In this document: one piece after another, positions 1 through 11,229 of the stretch | Position numbering within the stretch: position 1 is the stretch's first letter | Layout: each line of letters opens with the position of its first letter | Source of the DNA: Cymbomonas tetramitiformis | Lineage: Eukaryota > Chlorophyta > Pyramimonadophyceae > Pyramimonadales > Pyramimonadaceae | NCBI GenBank assembly: GCA_001247695.2 | Contig: LGRX02010061.1 | Location: 39,574 to 96,609 of the forward strand | Direction of reading: 5' to 3' | DNA: 57,036 nucleotides | The notes under the pieces: model-generated | Seen by the model: the letters and a program-made list of their open reading frames with translations, nothing else | Database searches by the model: none | Told to the model about the DNA's origin: nothing | Position numbers and translations under genes: made by a program

Positions 1-143
1 CCTTACCCTGCCCTGCCCTGCCCTAGTTTTGCTGCGGTTTCCGGCAGCAGAGGCGGGGACTGAATCGCTGCAAACTCGCATAGCCTCCCAATGCGCGCCC
101 CCGGGCGACCTCCGGGCCGCACGTCACGAAGCTGCCACACCAG

Positions 144-3100
144 ACTGTTTGGCGCTCGGCCATCCGGCCACTGGCCACGGTGGACGCCCCTCGGCAGCTC
201 TACTCGGCGAGAGGATGGCTGGCGAAAGACGAAAGGGAGTGGGGTGGGCACAGGTACTTTCTCCACGTCGGGGATATCGAGACGGTGCCGGTGGAGGAGG
301 GTATTGCGGAGCTGATCGGCAAGCTGGTGCAGCTGGTGGGCGCCGTGGAGGCGTACCTACCGTACATCCGGCGCCAGACCCAGGCGGCGCTGCAGCTGCA
401 GGCGCGCGCTCTGCGGAGCTGGCTCACGGAGCGCTCCACCAACCTCATCCGCCACGATGACCCCGACATCGACCCAGAGTCCCTCAACCAGGTCTGCCGC
501 GCATGGCACCTTCTGACCCCCCCCCAGCATCAGCGCCCCTCTGCCTAACCCCCTCCCCACCTACCCACCAAGAAGGTGATGGACATGGGGGATGGAGGAG
601 GGGGGGCTTCGCCCGAGGACCCACTCAAGCTGGCTGGGCAGAGGGGCGTAGGGCAAGAGCGCAGGTGGACAGGAGCCCTGGCTGAGCGCAGGTGGACAGG
701 AGCCCTGGCTGAGTTGGCCGTAGGGCAAGAGCGCAGGTGGACAAGAGCCCTGACTGAGTTGGGCGTAGTGAACACGGGTGCTCGGTTCCAGGAGGGCCTT
801 GCCTGGCGGTGGAGATTTCCTCGAGTGCTTTGTGGCTGCGTGCAAGCATTGGGGGGGGGCATGGAGCCCTGCCGGGTATGGGAGGGTGGCCGGGGAGCTG
901 CTGGGAGATCAAGGGGTGGCAGGGCAAGGCGTGATGTGCTTGATGTCGGCGATTAGGCGGGTCAGCCGGCTCTGGAACGTGCGGCGAGGGTGCGAAGTGG
1001 CTGCTTACATCAGAGACTTAAGCGTTGGGCCCCGGCTCGGGCTGCCCAGGAGTGGTGGGTGCGCCGGGCAGACTCAGTGGGGCTTAGGGGATTCCAAATC
1101 TCCACAGAGCTCCGGAGAATCTGGATCGATGTTCAGGGATGTGCGCCAGAGCAAAATGTAAGCAAATCAGAGTGCCCTCATGTGTGTGGCCGCTTTGGTA
1201 CCTGTCGTCACAGGAATTAGTCCAAGGATAAGCCACGCACATATGTTCCAGCACATACACACACACACTACTATCCTTTGATCCCAAGTGTGGGTACATA
1301 ATGCAGCCGATCTTCTGTGGCTGATTGGTGCCAAAGGAGTCGGTCCAAGGATAAGCACACACATGCGCACACACTACTTTTCTGCCGCAGTCTGATGGCT
1401 TGGATAATGGTTGTCACCGAACTCGGTTCAAGGATAAGCGCAAGCGCGCCCTTTGCCTCCCCTCCGGCCTGACTGCCCTTTGCCTCCCCTCCGGCCTGAC
1501 TGCCCTTTGCCTCCCCTCCGGCTTGACTGCCCTTTGCCTCCCCTCCGGCCTAAGTGCCCAGCATCACACTGCGGCGCAACAGATGTGAATCCTCGGATGG
1601 CTCGAGTTTTGGGAGCACCGTGACCCGCGAGGTGTGCTTCTCTGCACATTCAGCGCCGACGTGGCGGGGATTTCTGAAACTTAACTGCAGCGGGGGAGGT
1701 GGGCTGCCCGGGATGGTGGGGGTGTATGCGCAGGTGTCCGAGGTAGTGGAGGAGCTGGAGGCAATGCTCCTGACCTTCCTGTTGAACCCAACCAACGAGC
1801 AGTCCAGCTGGCGGCCGCCGCACTCCCCACACATCTTGCGCTCAAGGTGGATGATGGTCATCTTCCACCTGTCCAAGAGGACCACGTCCGGTTCTCTCGC
1901 GGCCCTCCAGCAGGCGCGCCTCCGCCATTCCGGACTGTCAAAGAAGGGGTCCGCGTACCGATTACGGTTATCAGCGTCTCAACTTGCAGTGGTGGGCTGT
2001 TTCGGTTGAGTGGGACGTCCTGAGTGATGAGACGTTGAGAAGATTGTCCTTTTGCAACGATTGGCTATGCCCCTCGTGGAGCTTCCATTGCTCCGCGGCT
2101 CGGCGGCGCTCTGCTCTGCTTGAAGCTGCTCTGCTTGAAAACGCTTTCTCTGTCAACCAATGGCAGGGATAGGTGCTTACACGCAGTGGCCAAGTGGCCA
2201 AGTTCAAAGGGGCAAGGGGGGGGCTTGGAGGACCCCTGAAAGAGGTGCCGCAAGAGGCTGAAGGTGATTCGGCGGGGGGGCATGCCGGCAGGCGTGCATT
2301 GACGAGGGCATGGACATCGTCAGTGTTCTCAACTCGATTAGTCGAATGTCCGTTTGTCTGTCAATCCCCACTGCGGTCCCTTGCTCTCGCCTGCCCCCCT
2401 TACGCCATGTGGAGCGCGTGGCCCCGTCTCCCCCTCGCCGTGGCCCCGTCTCCCCCCCAACGCAGCGACTCCGCTGCATCGCCATTGCCCTCCACGGCCT
2501 CGAAGCGCACCCTTCGAAGCCGTCGTTTGCCACAGACCCACGCATGGCGGCTGCGGCTCCCAGGCGGACCGGATGTCTCTTTCCGCCGCGCTCGCACTTT
2601 TGGTGCCAGACAGGGTGGGCCGTGGGCTGTGTGCGTGGGCTCGGCCTCTTTCGAGGGCTTGCCCTGAGGGAGGCGGATGGATTTTGCCCGTCGGCGATGC
2701 AGGAGCTCGCTGATGGACCGCCCTCAGGTGCTGCTGCGCGAGGCGTCGTCGCTCGGCTGGGTCCTGCACTTTATCCCCAAGCTGCGCGGCGTCGTGAACG
2801 TCACCCTCGGGGCCGCCCCGGGGATCTGCGGCCACAGCCTGGCTGTGGTGCGAGTGCTCAGCCTCGCCGCCCGAGACCAGGCCCGCCTTGCGCAGCAGTA
2901 CACTGGCGTGGTGTGCTCCCCCCTGGGCCCCCTGCCCCCTGGCGCCCCGTGCGCGCTCCTCTCCTCCCACTCCAACATAGCCTGGTGCGCAGCTGTGGGC
3001 CCATTCGTGGCAAACTGCGAGGAGCGGCGCCTGGAGGCGAGGGGTAGCAAGGGCCTCGACGGTGCTCCGCGCGGGAGAGCCAAGCTCGAGCGGCGGGAGG

Positions 3101-6100
3101 AGCTCGGATTGGCCCTTCGCTGTGCGCGAGCGGCTTCAAGCCAGCCTGGGCTTCCCTCGCTTGACGACGTGGGGATGGAGAGACGTGGCGATTCTGAATC
3201 AGCTGTCCGACGCTGGCCTGGGCCGATAGGCTACTGCTGCTGGGTCAAGCCTCGTCATAAGGCGGCAGAGGGGAGGGGGGTGGTCAGGAGTACAAACAAG
3301 GCGACTTTCTGAGGGAGGTGGAGCTGGCCCTGAGGGGGGTGTCCGAAAGAATCATCGAGCTGGTCGAGCAGCTGCAGGTTGGGGAGAGCACTGCACCCCC
3401 CCGCCGCCCCTCTGAGAGATTCAGAGAGCTCCCGGATGTGCTTGAGGAGGTGGCACACCCAATGCTATCCCCTGGCAGCAGCCTGGTTGGGGGAGGTGGC
3501 ACACCCAATGCTATCCCCTGGCAGCAGCCTGGTTGGAGGAGGTGGCACACTCAATGCTATCCCCTGGCAGCAGCCTGGTTGGAGGAGGTGGCACACCCAA
3601 TGCTATCCCCTGGCAGCAGCCTGGTTGGCGGAGGTGGCACACCCAATGCTATCCCCTGGCAGCAGCCTGAATGGAGGAGCTGGGTGCCGAGCCTCGGCAC
3701 TGAGTGAAAGCGTGGGGCGCTCGCGCGTGCAGGGCGTGCGCGGATTTGGGCGGCTCGATATGCAAGTCGAGCCGAATCAGGTTACCCGACCAGTTGCCCC
3801 ATGACCGCATGCCGCACTGCTGCTCTTACGCCACCTCGTGTGCCCTAGCTCGCTGTCTTCGGCCTGGCCACTATCTATGTCCCACCTACGCACTGCCTCC
3901 CTGGTTGCAACCGGCAGCAGCCAGTTTAAGCAGCCGCGTGCGTCGTGGCGTGGCGCATGTTTGCCTTGGCCATGGCTTCTCCTCGCCCTCGCGTGCTATG
4001 TGCATGCGTGCGCCATCGCCTTCCCCCAGCGGTACCCCAGCGGTCCCCCAGCTGCTCAGCTTTTTGCCTCGGGGTTGGGAGCTGCCGTGCAGGCTGTGGC
4101 CCGCATGAAGGGGAACGGAGGCATTCTGCAAGTGACGCGGCGCGGGCGCACCAAGAACGTGCACGGCGTGGATCAGACGCTTCCCGGCCAGGAGAGCAAG
4201 TTCCGCAACCGTAACCAGGTGACCGGCAGCCTCCCCGCTCCCCGCTCACCCCCTCAGGGACCCCCCTCAGGGATCCTCCCCCTCAAAGTGGCTCTCTTAT
4301 GGGCCGGCTTACAAATCGAGCCTTACGCCCTGTGCCTCTCGTTTGCCCCACTTCCCACTGTCCATTCCCAGCCAGCACCGCTCAAAGGACACTGCCCCTC
4401 TGCTCTCTGACCCTCGGGCCAGAAGCGCCCCCCCCCCACCCCAAGTGCGCGGTCGGTCGGGCTGGCGCTGGCGGTTTTGCGACCCGGGAGGCAGTGGGGG
4501 GAGCTCGCCGGAGGATACCTTGGAATGCACGTGGCAGTCAGCCGGGGAGAGCGCAAGGCGAGGCGGAGGGGGAGGTACCTGCAGATCAAGGACCACGAGG
4601 AGGCGGCGGCGCAGCTCGTGGCGCTGTGTGCCGCGCTGAGGGACCTCGGCGCGGAGATGGAGGTGGTGCCCGGGGTGCTGGTGTCTCCGCTGGCCCCGCT
4701 GCGGAACCGCCTGCGCGAGGGGCTCACGGATTTTGTGTGGAACAAGGCGAACGTGCCCCGCCCCACCGGCTCCACCAGCACGTCTTCAAGCAGCGACAAC
4801 ATTGTGCGCACCCCCTTCGCCCCCAAGCTCTCAGCGTGTTCCTCCCTCCCTCCCTCCCTCCCTTCCCCCCCTCAGAGCCTTGACCCGGCGGTGCGGTACC
4901 CATGCCTGAGGCGAGCTCAGCTCTCAGCGGGGTCTCAGAAAGCGTATTTGATTGAGAGGGTAGTACGTGTGGCGCTGGGAGACGTGCGCGAGGGAGCAGC
5001 AACCGTCGGCCGGCGCTGTTTCGAATCGGGAATCGGGCCTTGCGCTGCTGGCACACACAGTGCCCATTAAGGAGGGCTCGACGGCTCAGATGGCGATGAG
5101 TGGAGCTCACGTGCTGAGTGGCGCCTGCTGCACGGCTTGCCGCAGCGCCCCTCCAACGCGCCTGCGGTCAGCAGCTCTGGCGATGGGGTGAAGGTTGGCG
5201 TCACGAGGAGAGATGATGCACAGAGGGGCAGAGGGACTGGGGGGTGGTGCTCGGGGGTACTGCCCACAGCTGTCCCTGACCCGGCCCTCTCTCATGGAGG
5301 CCATGTTCTCCCGCTGGTTCACCGTGATGCTGATCGTGGAGGAGCACGCCGGTGCGGCCCCTTGGCGTGTGCCACTCTGCCCTCCTGCGCGCGCTTGCCA
5401 GGAGTCAGGGATGCCCCCCTCCATCTCGTCCACACAGCCCCCGCAGCTGGCTGGGACTCTCGCAGCCTCCGCGAGCGCGAGCTCCGGGAGGCGACCCGTT
5501 GACTGAGGGTGCTTGGGCCAGCTCTCGCCACTGCGAACATGGGAGGCCAGCAGCACGGGGTAGAGAACCGCGGAGTGCTGTGCTGGCTGGAGGGGCTGAG
5601 GGTGGCGGCGAGCGCTGCAGCTGGCTGGGGTTGCGGGAGGCAGCCGGAGTCGCCGCCTGGTGGAGCCTCCAGAGGCCGCAGCCGTAGAGCCGCAGCCGGA
5701 GCCAGGCTTAGGCGGACGGCTGGATGGCGCTGTGGATGGCGCTTGCCAGCCAGCCGCCTCGTTTTCCCCACGAGCTTGTCTTGGCAGTTCACACTGAAGT
5801 GAATCTGGCCGGTGCGCGGGGAGAGGTGCCGGCCGGTGCGCGGTGAGAGGTGCCAGCCGGTGCGCGGTCTGAGGTGTCGGCCGGTGCGCGGTGAGAGGTG
5901 CTGTCAACTTCTCTTAACACGGTGCCGACAAATGGAGAGAGGGATGAGCTGGTGCGCGGTGAGAGGTGCGCCGCCAGGTCTGGACGCCCAGGGACTGATC
6001 CGCGAAGTGCTCATGGACGAAGCCAGCACCAGGTGCGCCCCTCCCCCCTTACGGGGGGTGCTTGCGAACCCTGAGAACCCTCCGCTGCAGGGCTGTAGCT

Positions 6101-9100
6101 GCACCCGCTGTTGGTCAAAGAGGGGCTTGTGCGCTCAGAAGGCGGGGAGGGAGCGGCACGTGGGGGCTCAGGGGGTGGGGAGGGGGCCTGCAGCGAGGAG
6201 TACGGCGGCGGGCGCGGCGTGGAGGCCGTGGCACAATTCTATATCAAAGCAGTGGTGCGGGACCAGGACGGCATGCCGCTGTGCTACTCCCCCCTGCAGG
6301 GCTGCTTCCTGCCGACAACCAATCAGCGCATTGCACTGTACACATGCCGCCCCGAGCTGGACGCCCTGCTGCGGATCTTTGGCCCCCAGGTGTGCACCCC
6401 TTTCCCAGCACCCAGGCAGCTTGCCTCCCCACGAGCTTAAGCAGGTATGCCGTAGTACCTTGGATCCGTCTGGGCCTGAGCTCAGCGTCCCCCCTCCACC
6501 TACCCTCCTGCATCCAAATGCTCAGAGGCCGCGGAAAATCTATCTCACAGCTGTCAGACTGCAGGCACGGCACGCACAACCCGAGGAAGCGCCCAGCCCA
6601 TGGCCACGTCGGGTCCGTTTCGCGCGGACGGTCAAATATCTGTTTGCCATGCCGAGGTGGCTGCCTCCTCATCCCGCTGATCGTGTCACCACTGCGCCGG
6701 GCCCGTCGGGCTGCGTACTGCCTCGCCACCGCGGCAGCTGCACCGCAGTTGCAGGGAAGTTGGGAGAGCTCGACGGAGCATATGCGGGGGTGGTGCGGGA
6801 GCAGGTGGTAGAGACAATCATGTTGCAGGCCGTGCCCCTGCTGGTGGAAGGTATGCAGTACCTCGCCAACATGCTGTCGGAGCACGCCGAGACGCTGCGG
6901 CGCATGCTGGGCTGTGTGGCTGCGGGAGACCATGCGGGCTGTTTAGCGATGAGCGGCCGCCTCACGTGCGCAGACACCGCCATCATCGTCGCCTCCCAGG
7001 TGCGCCTCCGCACCTGCACAAGCACGTGGCGGGCTCCTAGCACTGCCTCTTCCCCTTCCCCATACCTTCCTGGAGCGCCAAGCCATGTCTCGGTCCCCCT
7101 CTCCAGCCTGAGCTTCGTCGGTGAGACCGCCCATCCCCGGGGAGCTGCGTCGAAAGGTACACGCGCGCCGTGTACCGCAAGTGACGAAAGCGAAGGCGCC
7201 GCCCCCTCGTCACGACGCCGGTCTCCCCATCCCCAGGCATGCAAGGACGCAGCGCCCAGGCACCCTGCAGGCTTCACCGAGGCGAACCGCCGGGGGATCT
7301 TCCGTGCACCGATACTCCCTCGACCCGACGGCCGTGTGCAGTCGTGCCTTGCGTCGATGCAGGCGAGTGTACGCAGGCTGGGCACGGGAGCCAAGAGCTG
7401 ACCCCGCCGGAGCTCGACTGCATTCTGCAAGCAGGGCACGCAGCGGGGGAACAGGTAGGGGGGTAACGCGTGGGTGCAACGGGGGAGGGGGCTGGGTGGG
7501 GCGGGGCAGATGGGGCGCCTGACAGCGCTGATCCAGCTGATCGTTGCATCGGCCGCTCGTGTGCAGGGGGTGCATGCGGACGCCCTCCACCGCTTCGCAG
7601 GTGCCACCGCATCTCGCCCCCACGTACGGCCTCTTCTAAGGCTCTGCAGCTGGATGTGCCTCGCCTGCTGTGATCTGGGGCGCATGCTGGCCCCTCCGCA
7701 TCGCCCATCCCATCTTGCTTTGCTGAGCGCATTTCTAGGACCTCCGTGTGGAAGTCAATTCCGCCGCCCACGTGGACGCTGGGATTGGAAGAAGCGCTGC
7801 CTGAAGGGTGGCGCAGGGCAAGTGGAGCAAGCGGCGATCTGTACCTCTGCGGCACTGTTCCGCCTTTCTGTCCGTGTGGCTCAGTCTGGCGGCGCTTTGC
7901 AACTGCCCCGGCGCAGGCCCAATCTGGGGGCGCAATGTCTCCCCGTGACCAGGCGCAGTCTCTGAGGAGACGTCACAGCCACGACTGCCCTGCCACTCAC
8001 ATCATAGAGATGCTGATATGCACGATCCTGTGGCTGCAGTCAAGCCCCATGCGGCATCCTTGATCGTGTAGCGGTCGCGCAGAGAGACCGCCATAGAACT
8101 CCCCTTGACGATCGGAGGACGCCGAGGGAGTGTTGTGACACTGGGGATCCCGGGGAGAGGCGCGCAGCCATGCTTCACCAGCACTTTGCACGGCCAACGA
8201 TGACTCCAGAGGAGAAGAAAGTGGGCCGCAAGTGCGCTCCTTCCCCTCCCCCTGTTTACAGCAACCCACTGCAAACCCCCCGCGCGATTTCCACCGCGCA
8301 TTTGTGGCGACGGCCAGCAGTTACGCAAGGAGCTGGCTGGAGGGCGTCCATCCACGCTGGCTGGATGGCGTAGAGACTAGGCCGCCGTCGCGAGGCCGGC
8401 AGGGCGTAGAGACTAGGCCGCCGTCGCGAGGCCGGCAGGGCGTAGAGACTAGGCCGCCGTCGCGAGGCCGGCAGGGCGTAGAGACTAGGCCGCCGTCGCG
8501 AGGCCGGCCGGGCGTAGAGACTAGGCCGCCGTCGCGAGGCCGGCAGGGCGTAGAGACTAGGCCGCCGTCGCGAGGCCGGCAGGGCGTAGAGACTAGGCCG
8601 CCGTCGCGAGGCCGGCCGGGCGTAGAGACTAGGCCGCCGTCGCGAGGCCGGCAGGGCGTAGAGACTAGGCCGCCGTCGCATGGCCGGCAGGGCGTAGAGA
8701 CTAGGCCGCCGTTGCGAGACCGGCAGGGCGTAGAGACTAGGCCGCCGTCGCGAGGCCGGCAGGGCGTAGTTGAGAGCAGTGAAGCACGAGCCCGCGACCG
8801 CCAGAGACCATTCCTGCCCACTAGCTGCGCCGTTACCACCGAGCTGAGCGCCATCTTCACCCGCCGCGCCGGCAACCACGTCCTCACTAGCCTTCTCCGC
8901 AGCACGCGCCTGCATTGCGAACGGATTTGTCCAGCTTTGCCTCCGGCATATCGAACTCGCCCTCTTTCAGATCCATCTCCTGCCCGAGGCACCCGATGCG
9001 CCGCACTTGATGCGAGTGGCCCTCCTCGTCGTTCCAGCTTGTGACAAGACGCTCGCTCCACGAGGTCCTCCTGCGTGGCTCTCGGCGCTGCCACGTGGCC

Positions 9101-11229
9101 TGGCCAGATCTCGACCACCCGACTCCTGCTTGATCTGGACTGGCTCACAGAGACCATAGGCACCCCACCGGCACCATGGCCATCTTGCACCATGGCTTGC
9201 GGCGACCAAGTTGTTCAGCCATCGAAATTCGTGCACAATCCCCCCAGGGTCAGAGCCTGTGCTAGCGCCAGAAAAGACCATCTTCCACTTCAGAGCACTC
9301 GCAAGCTGCGGATCCTGAATACTGTCCATGTCATCTCTCGGCTGCCATACTGCCTCGATCTGCCCGCGCAGTGCCGTCAGGTGTCGCCGCCTCTGTTCTC
9401 TGGAAGAATCCACCAAAAATCCACTACTTTCCAATTTAAACAAAAGGTGCTTTAGTTGTTTCGCTTTCACCTAGGGTCCCGGGTCGAGGTGTTTTCGCGT
9501 CTCCTCCCCCAGCCAGGACTGCTGCTGCTCCGTGATCTAACAGAGACGCGCCGCAGTCGAACTGCGACGTTCATGGCGCAGCCAGTGGACGGATGCCCCA
9601 CGCCCAATCTGCCGTGGAACTTCTCTGTGGCACTTGTTTAGGCGGGATTCGCAGCATTGTTCTCCAGATCGAGGGCCTATCTCCTCGGAGTAGGTGACTG
9701 CACTGTACAGGTAGAGGCCAAAGTCGGGGTGAGAACCGTCTGTTCGCATTTCATTGACGATGAAGACTTCTTGTTCAAGACATCGAATGATTTGTCATCA
9801 TGCAAATCGTACACAACTGCGGCATCCGCGAGTCCAGAGTCACATGCCGGGCAGGAGAAGGCTTGCTCCTGTGGCAGCGGATGCGCGGGGGCTTTCTGCG
9901 GCCTTCCAGCTGCGCGCCCCTCGCGGGCGCAGCTGCCGGATGAAAAGGTTCTCACTCACAGCCGCGCCCAGTGAAACGATTCACCGGTTGAGGTTGCCCT
10001 TCGGCTCAATCACCGAGGACCTGCGACTGCAACAGCTGTTGGTGTGCCGAGGTCTTAATCAGCTCCTCTTCCCCTCGGAGAGAACACCGCGCCGTTGCGC
10101 CAGTGCTGTAAGTCGAGCCGATAGATCCGGGCCGTTGAGCCAATGCTGTAAGTCGAGCCGATAGATCCGGTCCGGTCGGTATCACCCGTCTGGGTGTTCT
10201 TATTCGTGGAGTCGACCATTGTCTAGTGCCTAGATAAACACACGCATCCGGGAGAGCTTCTAGTCCGCAGTGTGCCACACAGGAACTCTGCTGGGGGAAA
10301 TTCCGAGACGCTCCTTAGCAAAAAAAAAATCCAAGAGGACAGAGCTGAGTCCGTGTCTGGCCGGTCTCTCACTTGCGCGCTTCTCAGGGCGCCGGCGCCT
10401 CTCAGATGAATCGCATGAGCACTGGCCAGGTCATCTGCCGCTCAGGGTTCAGCTCAATTGGTGATTTTTGAAAAGCGCTAGAACTCTCCCGGCTCCAGTG
10501 TCAACGTTATTGACGGCCCATGCTGACAGCACTAGCTCGGAGGCTTGGGGTGGGGAGGACGTTCAGTGTAAGGCAGCTGCAGGTGGTGGTCGACAGATGC
10601 TGGGGAGGGAATCCAGGTATGTGCTGATGACCTTGCACCCTCCCCCTATGATCTCCTCTGCTCTGTCAGTGTGGCACAGCCATTGGCTGGCACGCCACGC
10701 CTGCAGAGCGATTGAGGCGTGAGTAGGAAGCGTGACTGGGAGATGGCTGGGGCTGAGGAACAATTCCTGCAGAAGGGCACATGCTGATGGTGGTTGAAGA
10801 GGTCATTTACTCGTGCTTTCAACAGGTCGTCAAGGTGCGTCACATGTCAGAGCTATGGTAGAGGGACTATGAATCCATACATTAACAGGGTCTCGGGCTT
10901 TGCAGGATGCCGAGAGGATATGGAGCCTTTTCCCGGTGCTGCTGGGAGCGATGCTTGCCTCGTCGCAGTGGGATAAAGCCGTGTACCACCCCGAGACGCA
11001 CGCATTTGACAGAAACATGCACTGTATAGTAAGGGCCCTCTGCTCCCCAATCCTCCAAACTCACAGGCTTGATTTACTGCTACCACATTTTCAACCCAGC
11101 AGTGTTGTGATGCTCAGGCCTTAACGCGTTTGGACCAGGTTGAAGGCCTGATGCCGTTGCTGCACTCCATTTTGGTGGATGAAGTGCAGCACCAGCCAAA
11201 GCTGAAACATTCCAACATGCCCAACCCAA
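144..11229 (+). CDS. NAP1: NAP1/HEM (NCKAP1) homologue, SCAR/WAVE complex subunit; partial, at least 13 exons
   Basis: HEM-family proteins form the SCAR/WAVE regulatory complex with Sra1/CYFIP and relay Rac signals to Arp2/3-driven actin assembly. Exons I can join in phase: 144-491, 2728-2910, 3288-3377, 4030-4218, 4585-4803, 5270-5351, 5978-6032, 6194-6389, 6760-6999, 7567-7600, 10773-10834, 10906-11028, 11100-11229. The joined protein follows plant and animal NAP1/HEM1 in order. Landmarks are TRPSLMEAMFSRW, GLIREVLMDEA, VEAVAQFYIKAVVRDQDG, LDALLRIFGPQ and, near the end, WSLFPVLLGAML followed by FDRNMHCI (HEM1 has a matching NNNIHC). About 650 residues of a roughly 1,100-1,400-residue family are present; the N-terminal part lies left of the window and the last exon(s) after 11229 were not found. 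Donors are mainly gtgcgc or gtaagg. Family call is secure; the ends of exons 2 and 5 are the least certain. Confidence 0.88.
646..768. repeat. Degenerate ~33-bp tandem repeat in a NAP1 intron
   Basis: The core GCGCAGGTGGACAGGAGCCC recurs three times with spacers of unequal length. It lies in the intron between 491 and 2728; the short ORFs across it on both strands are by-products of the repeat. Confidence 0.7.
1447..1557. repeat. 27-bp tandem repeat, about 4 copies, NAP1 intron
   Basis: The unit contains CCCTTTGCCTCCCCTCCGGC and is repeated with few changes. Because the period is divisible by three, spurious ORFs stay open on both strands. Confidence 0.85.
3446..3672. repeat. 45-bp tandem repeat, 5 copies, NAP1 intron 3378-4029
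   Basis: The unit contains GGCACACCCAATGCTATCCC followed by CTGGCAGCAGCCTGGTTGG. Five nearly identical copies start about 70 bp after the exon end at 3377. Confidence 0.9.
5809..5972. repeat. 24-bp tandem repeat abutting a NAP1 splice acceptor
   Basis: The unit is close to CCGGTGCGCGGTGAGAGGTG plus four bases. There are four tandem copies and one more at about 5950-5970, directly in front of the acceptor of the exon at 5978. Confidence 0.75.
8372..8770. repeat. 36-bp minisatellite, about 11 copies, in the long NAP1 intron
   Basis: The unit begins GTAGAGACTAGGCCGCCGTC and continues GCGAGGCCGGCAGGGC. Copies are nearly identical, with variants at only one or two sites. The 36-bp period leaves all six frames open, which produces long artefactual ORFs on both strands. 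It lies in the intron 7601-10772. Confidence 0.93.
8888..9780 (-). CDS. Probable exons of an unidentified minus-strand gene inside the NAP1 intron; weak HECT-like motif
   Basis: Three protein-like stretches lie antisense in the 3.2-kb NAP1 intron. (a) 9207-9470 is 88 codons after a CTAG acceptor. Its later part, DPQLASALKWKMVFSG then SDPGGIVHEF, resembles the start of a HECT N-lobe (pattern F-x-G, G-x-D-x-G-G, E-F) with one extra residue. (b) About 8888-9050 reads TSWNDEEGHSHQVRRIG then GQEMDLKEGEFDMPEAKLDK. (c) About 9560-9780 reads EVFIVNEMRTDGSHPDFGLY then SAVTYSEEIG. No HECT C-lobe or catalytic Cys was found, and the exons were not joined by phase. It could be a nested gene or a pseudogene. 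Confidence 0.35.
10091..10170. repeat. Two-copy 40-bp tandem duplication
   Basis: The block ending GTAAGTCGAGCCGATAGATC occurs twice in direct succession (about 10091-10129 and 10131-10170) with a few substitutions, in the NAP1 intron. Confidence 0.8.

Noticed and set aside
3..26. CCCTG repeats at the window start as a telomere
   Set aside because: Only three irregular copies, not a plant- or alga-type CCCTAAA array, and a gene runs off this edge.
5812..7401. A 529-codon plus-strand open frame, the longest in the GC-rich part
   Set aside because: It reads through three NAP1 exons in a frame different from the NAP1 frame, and through introns. High GC content makes such long chance frames common.
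8256..8915. Long repeat proteins encoded on both strands across the 36-bp minisatellite
   Set aside because: A period divisible by three leaves all frames open; the flanks do not support either ORF.
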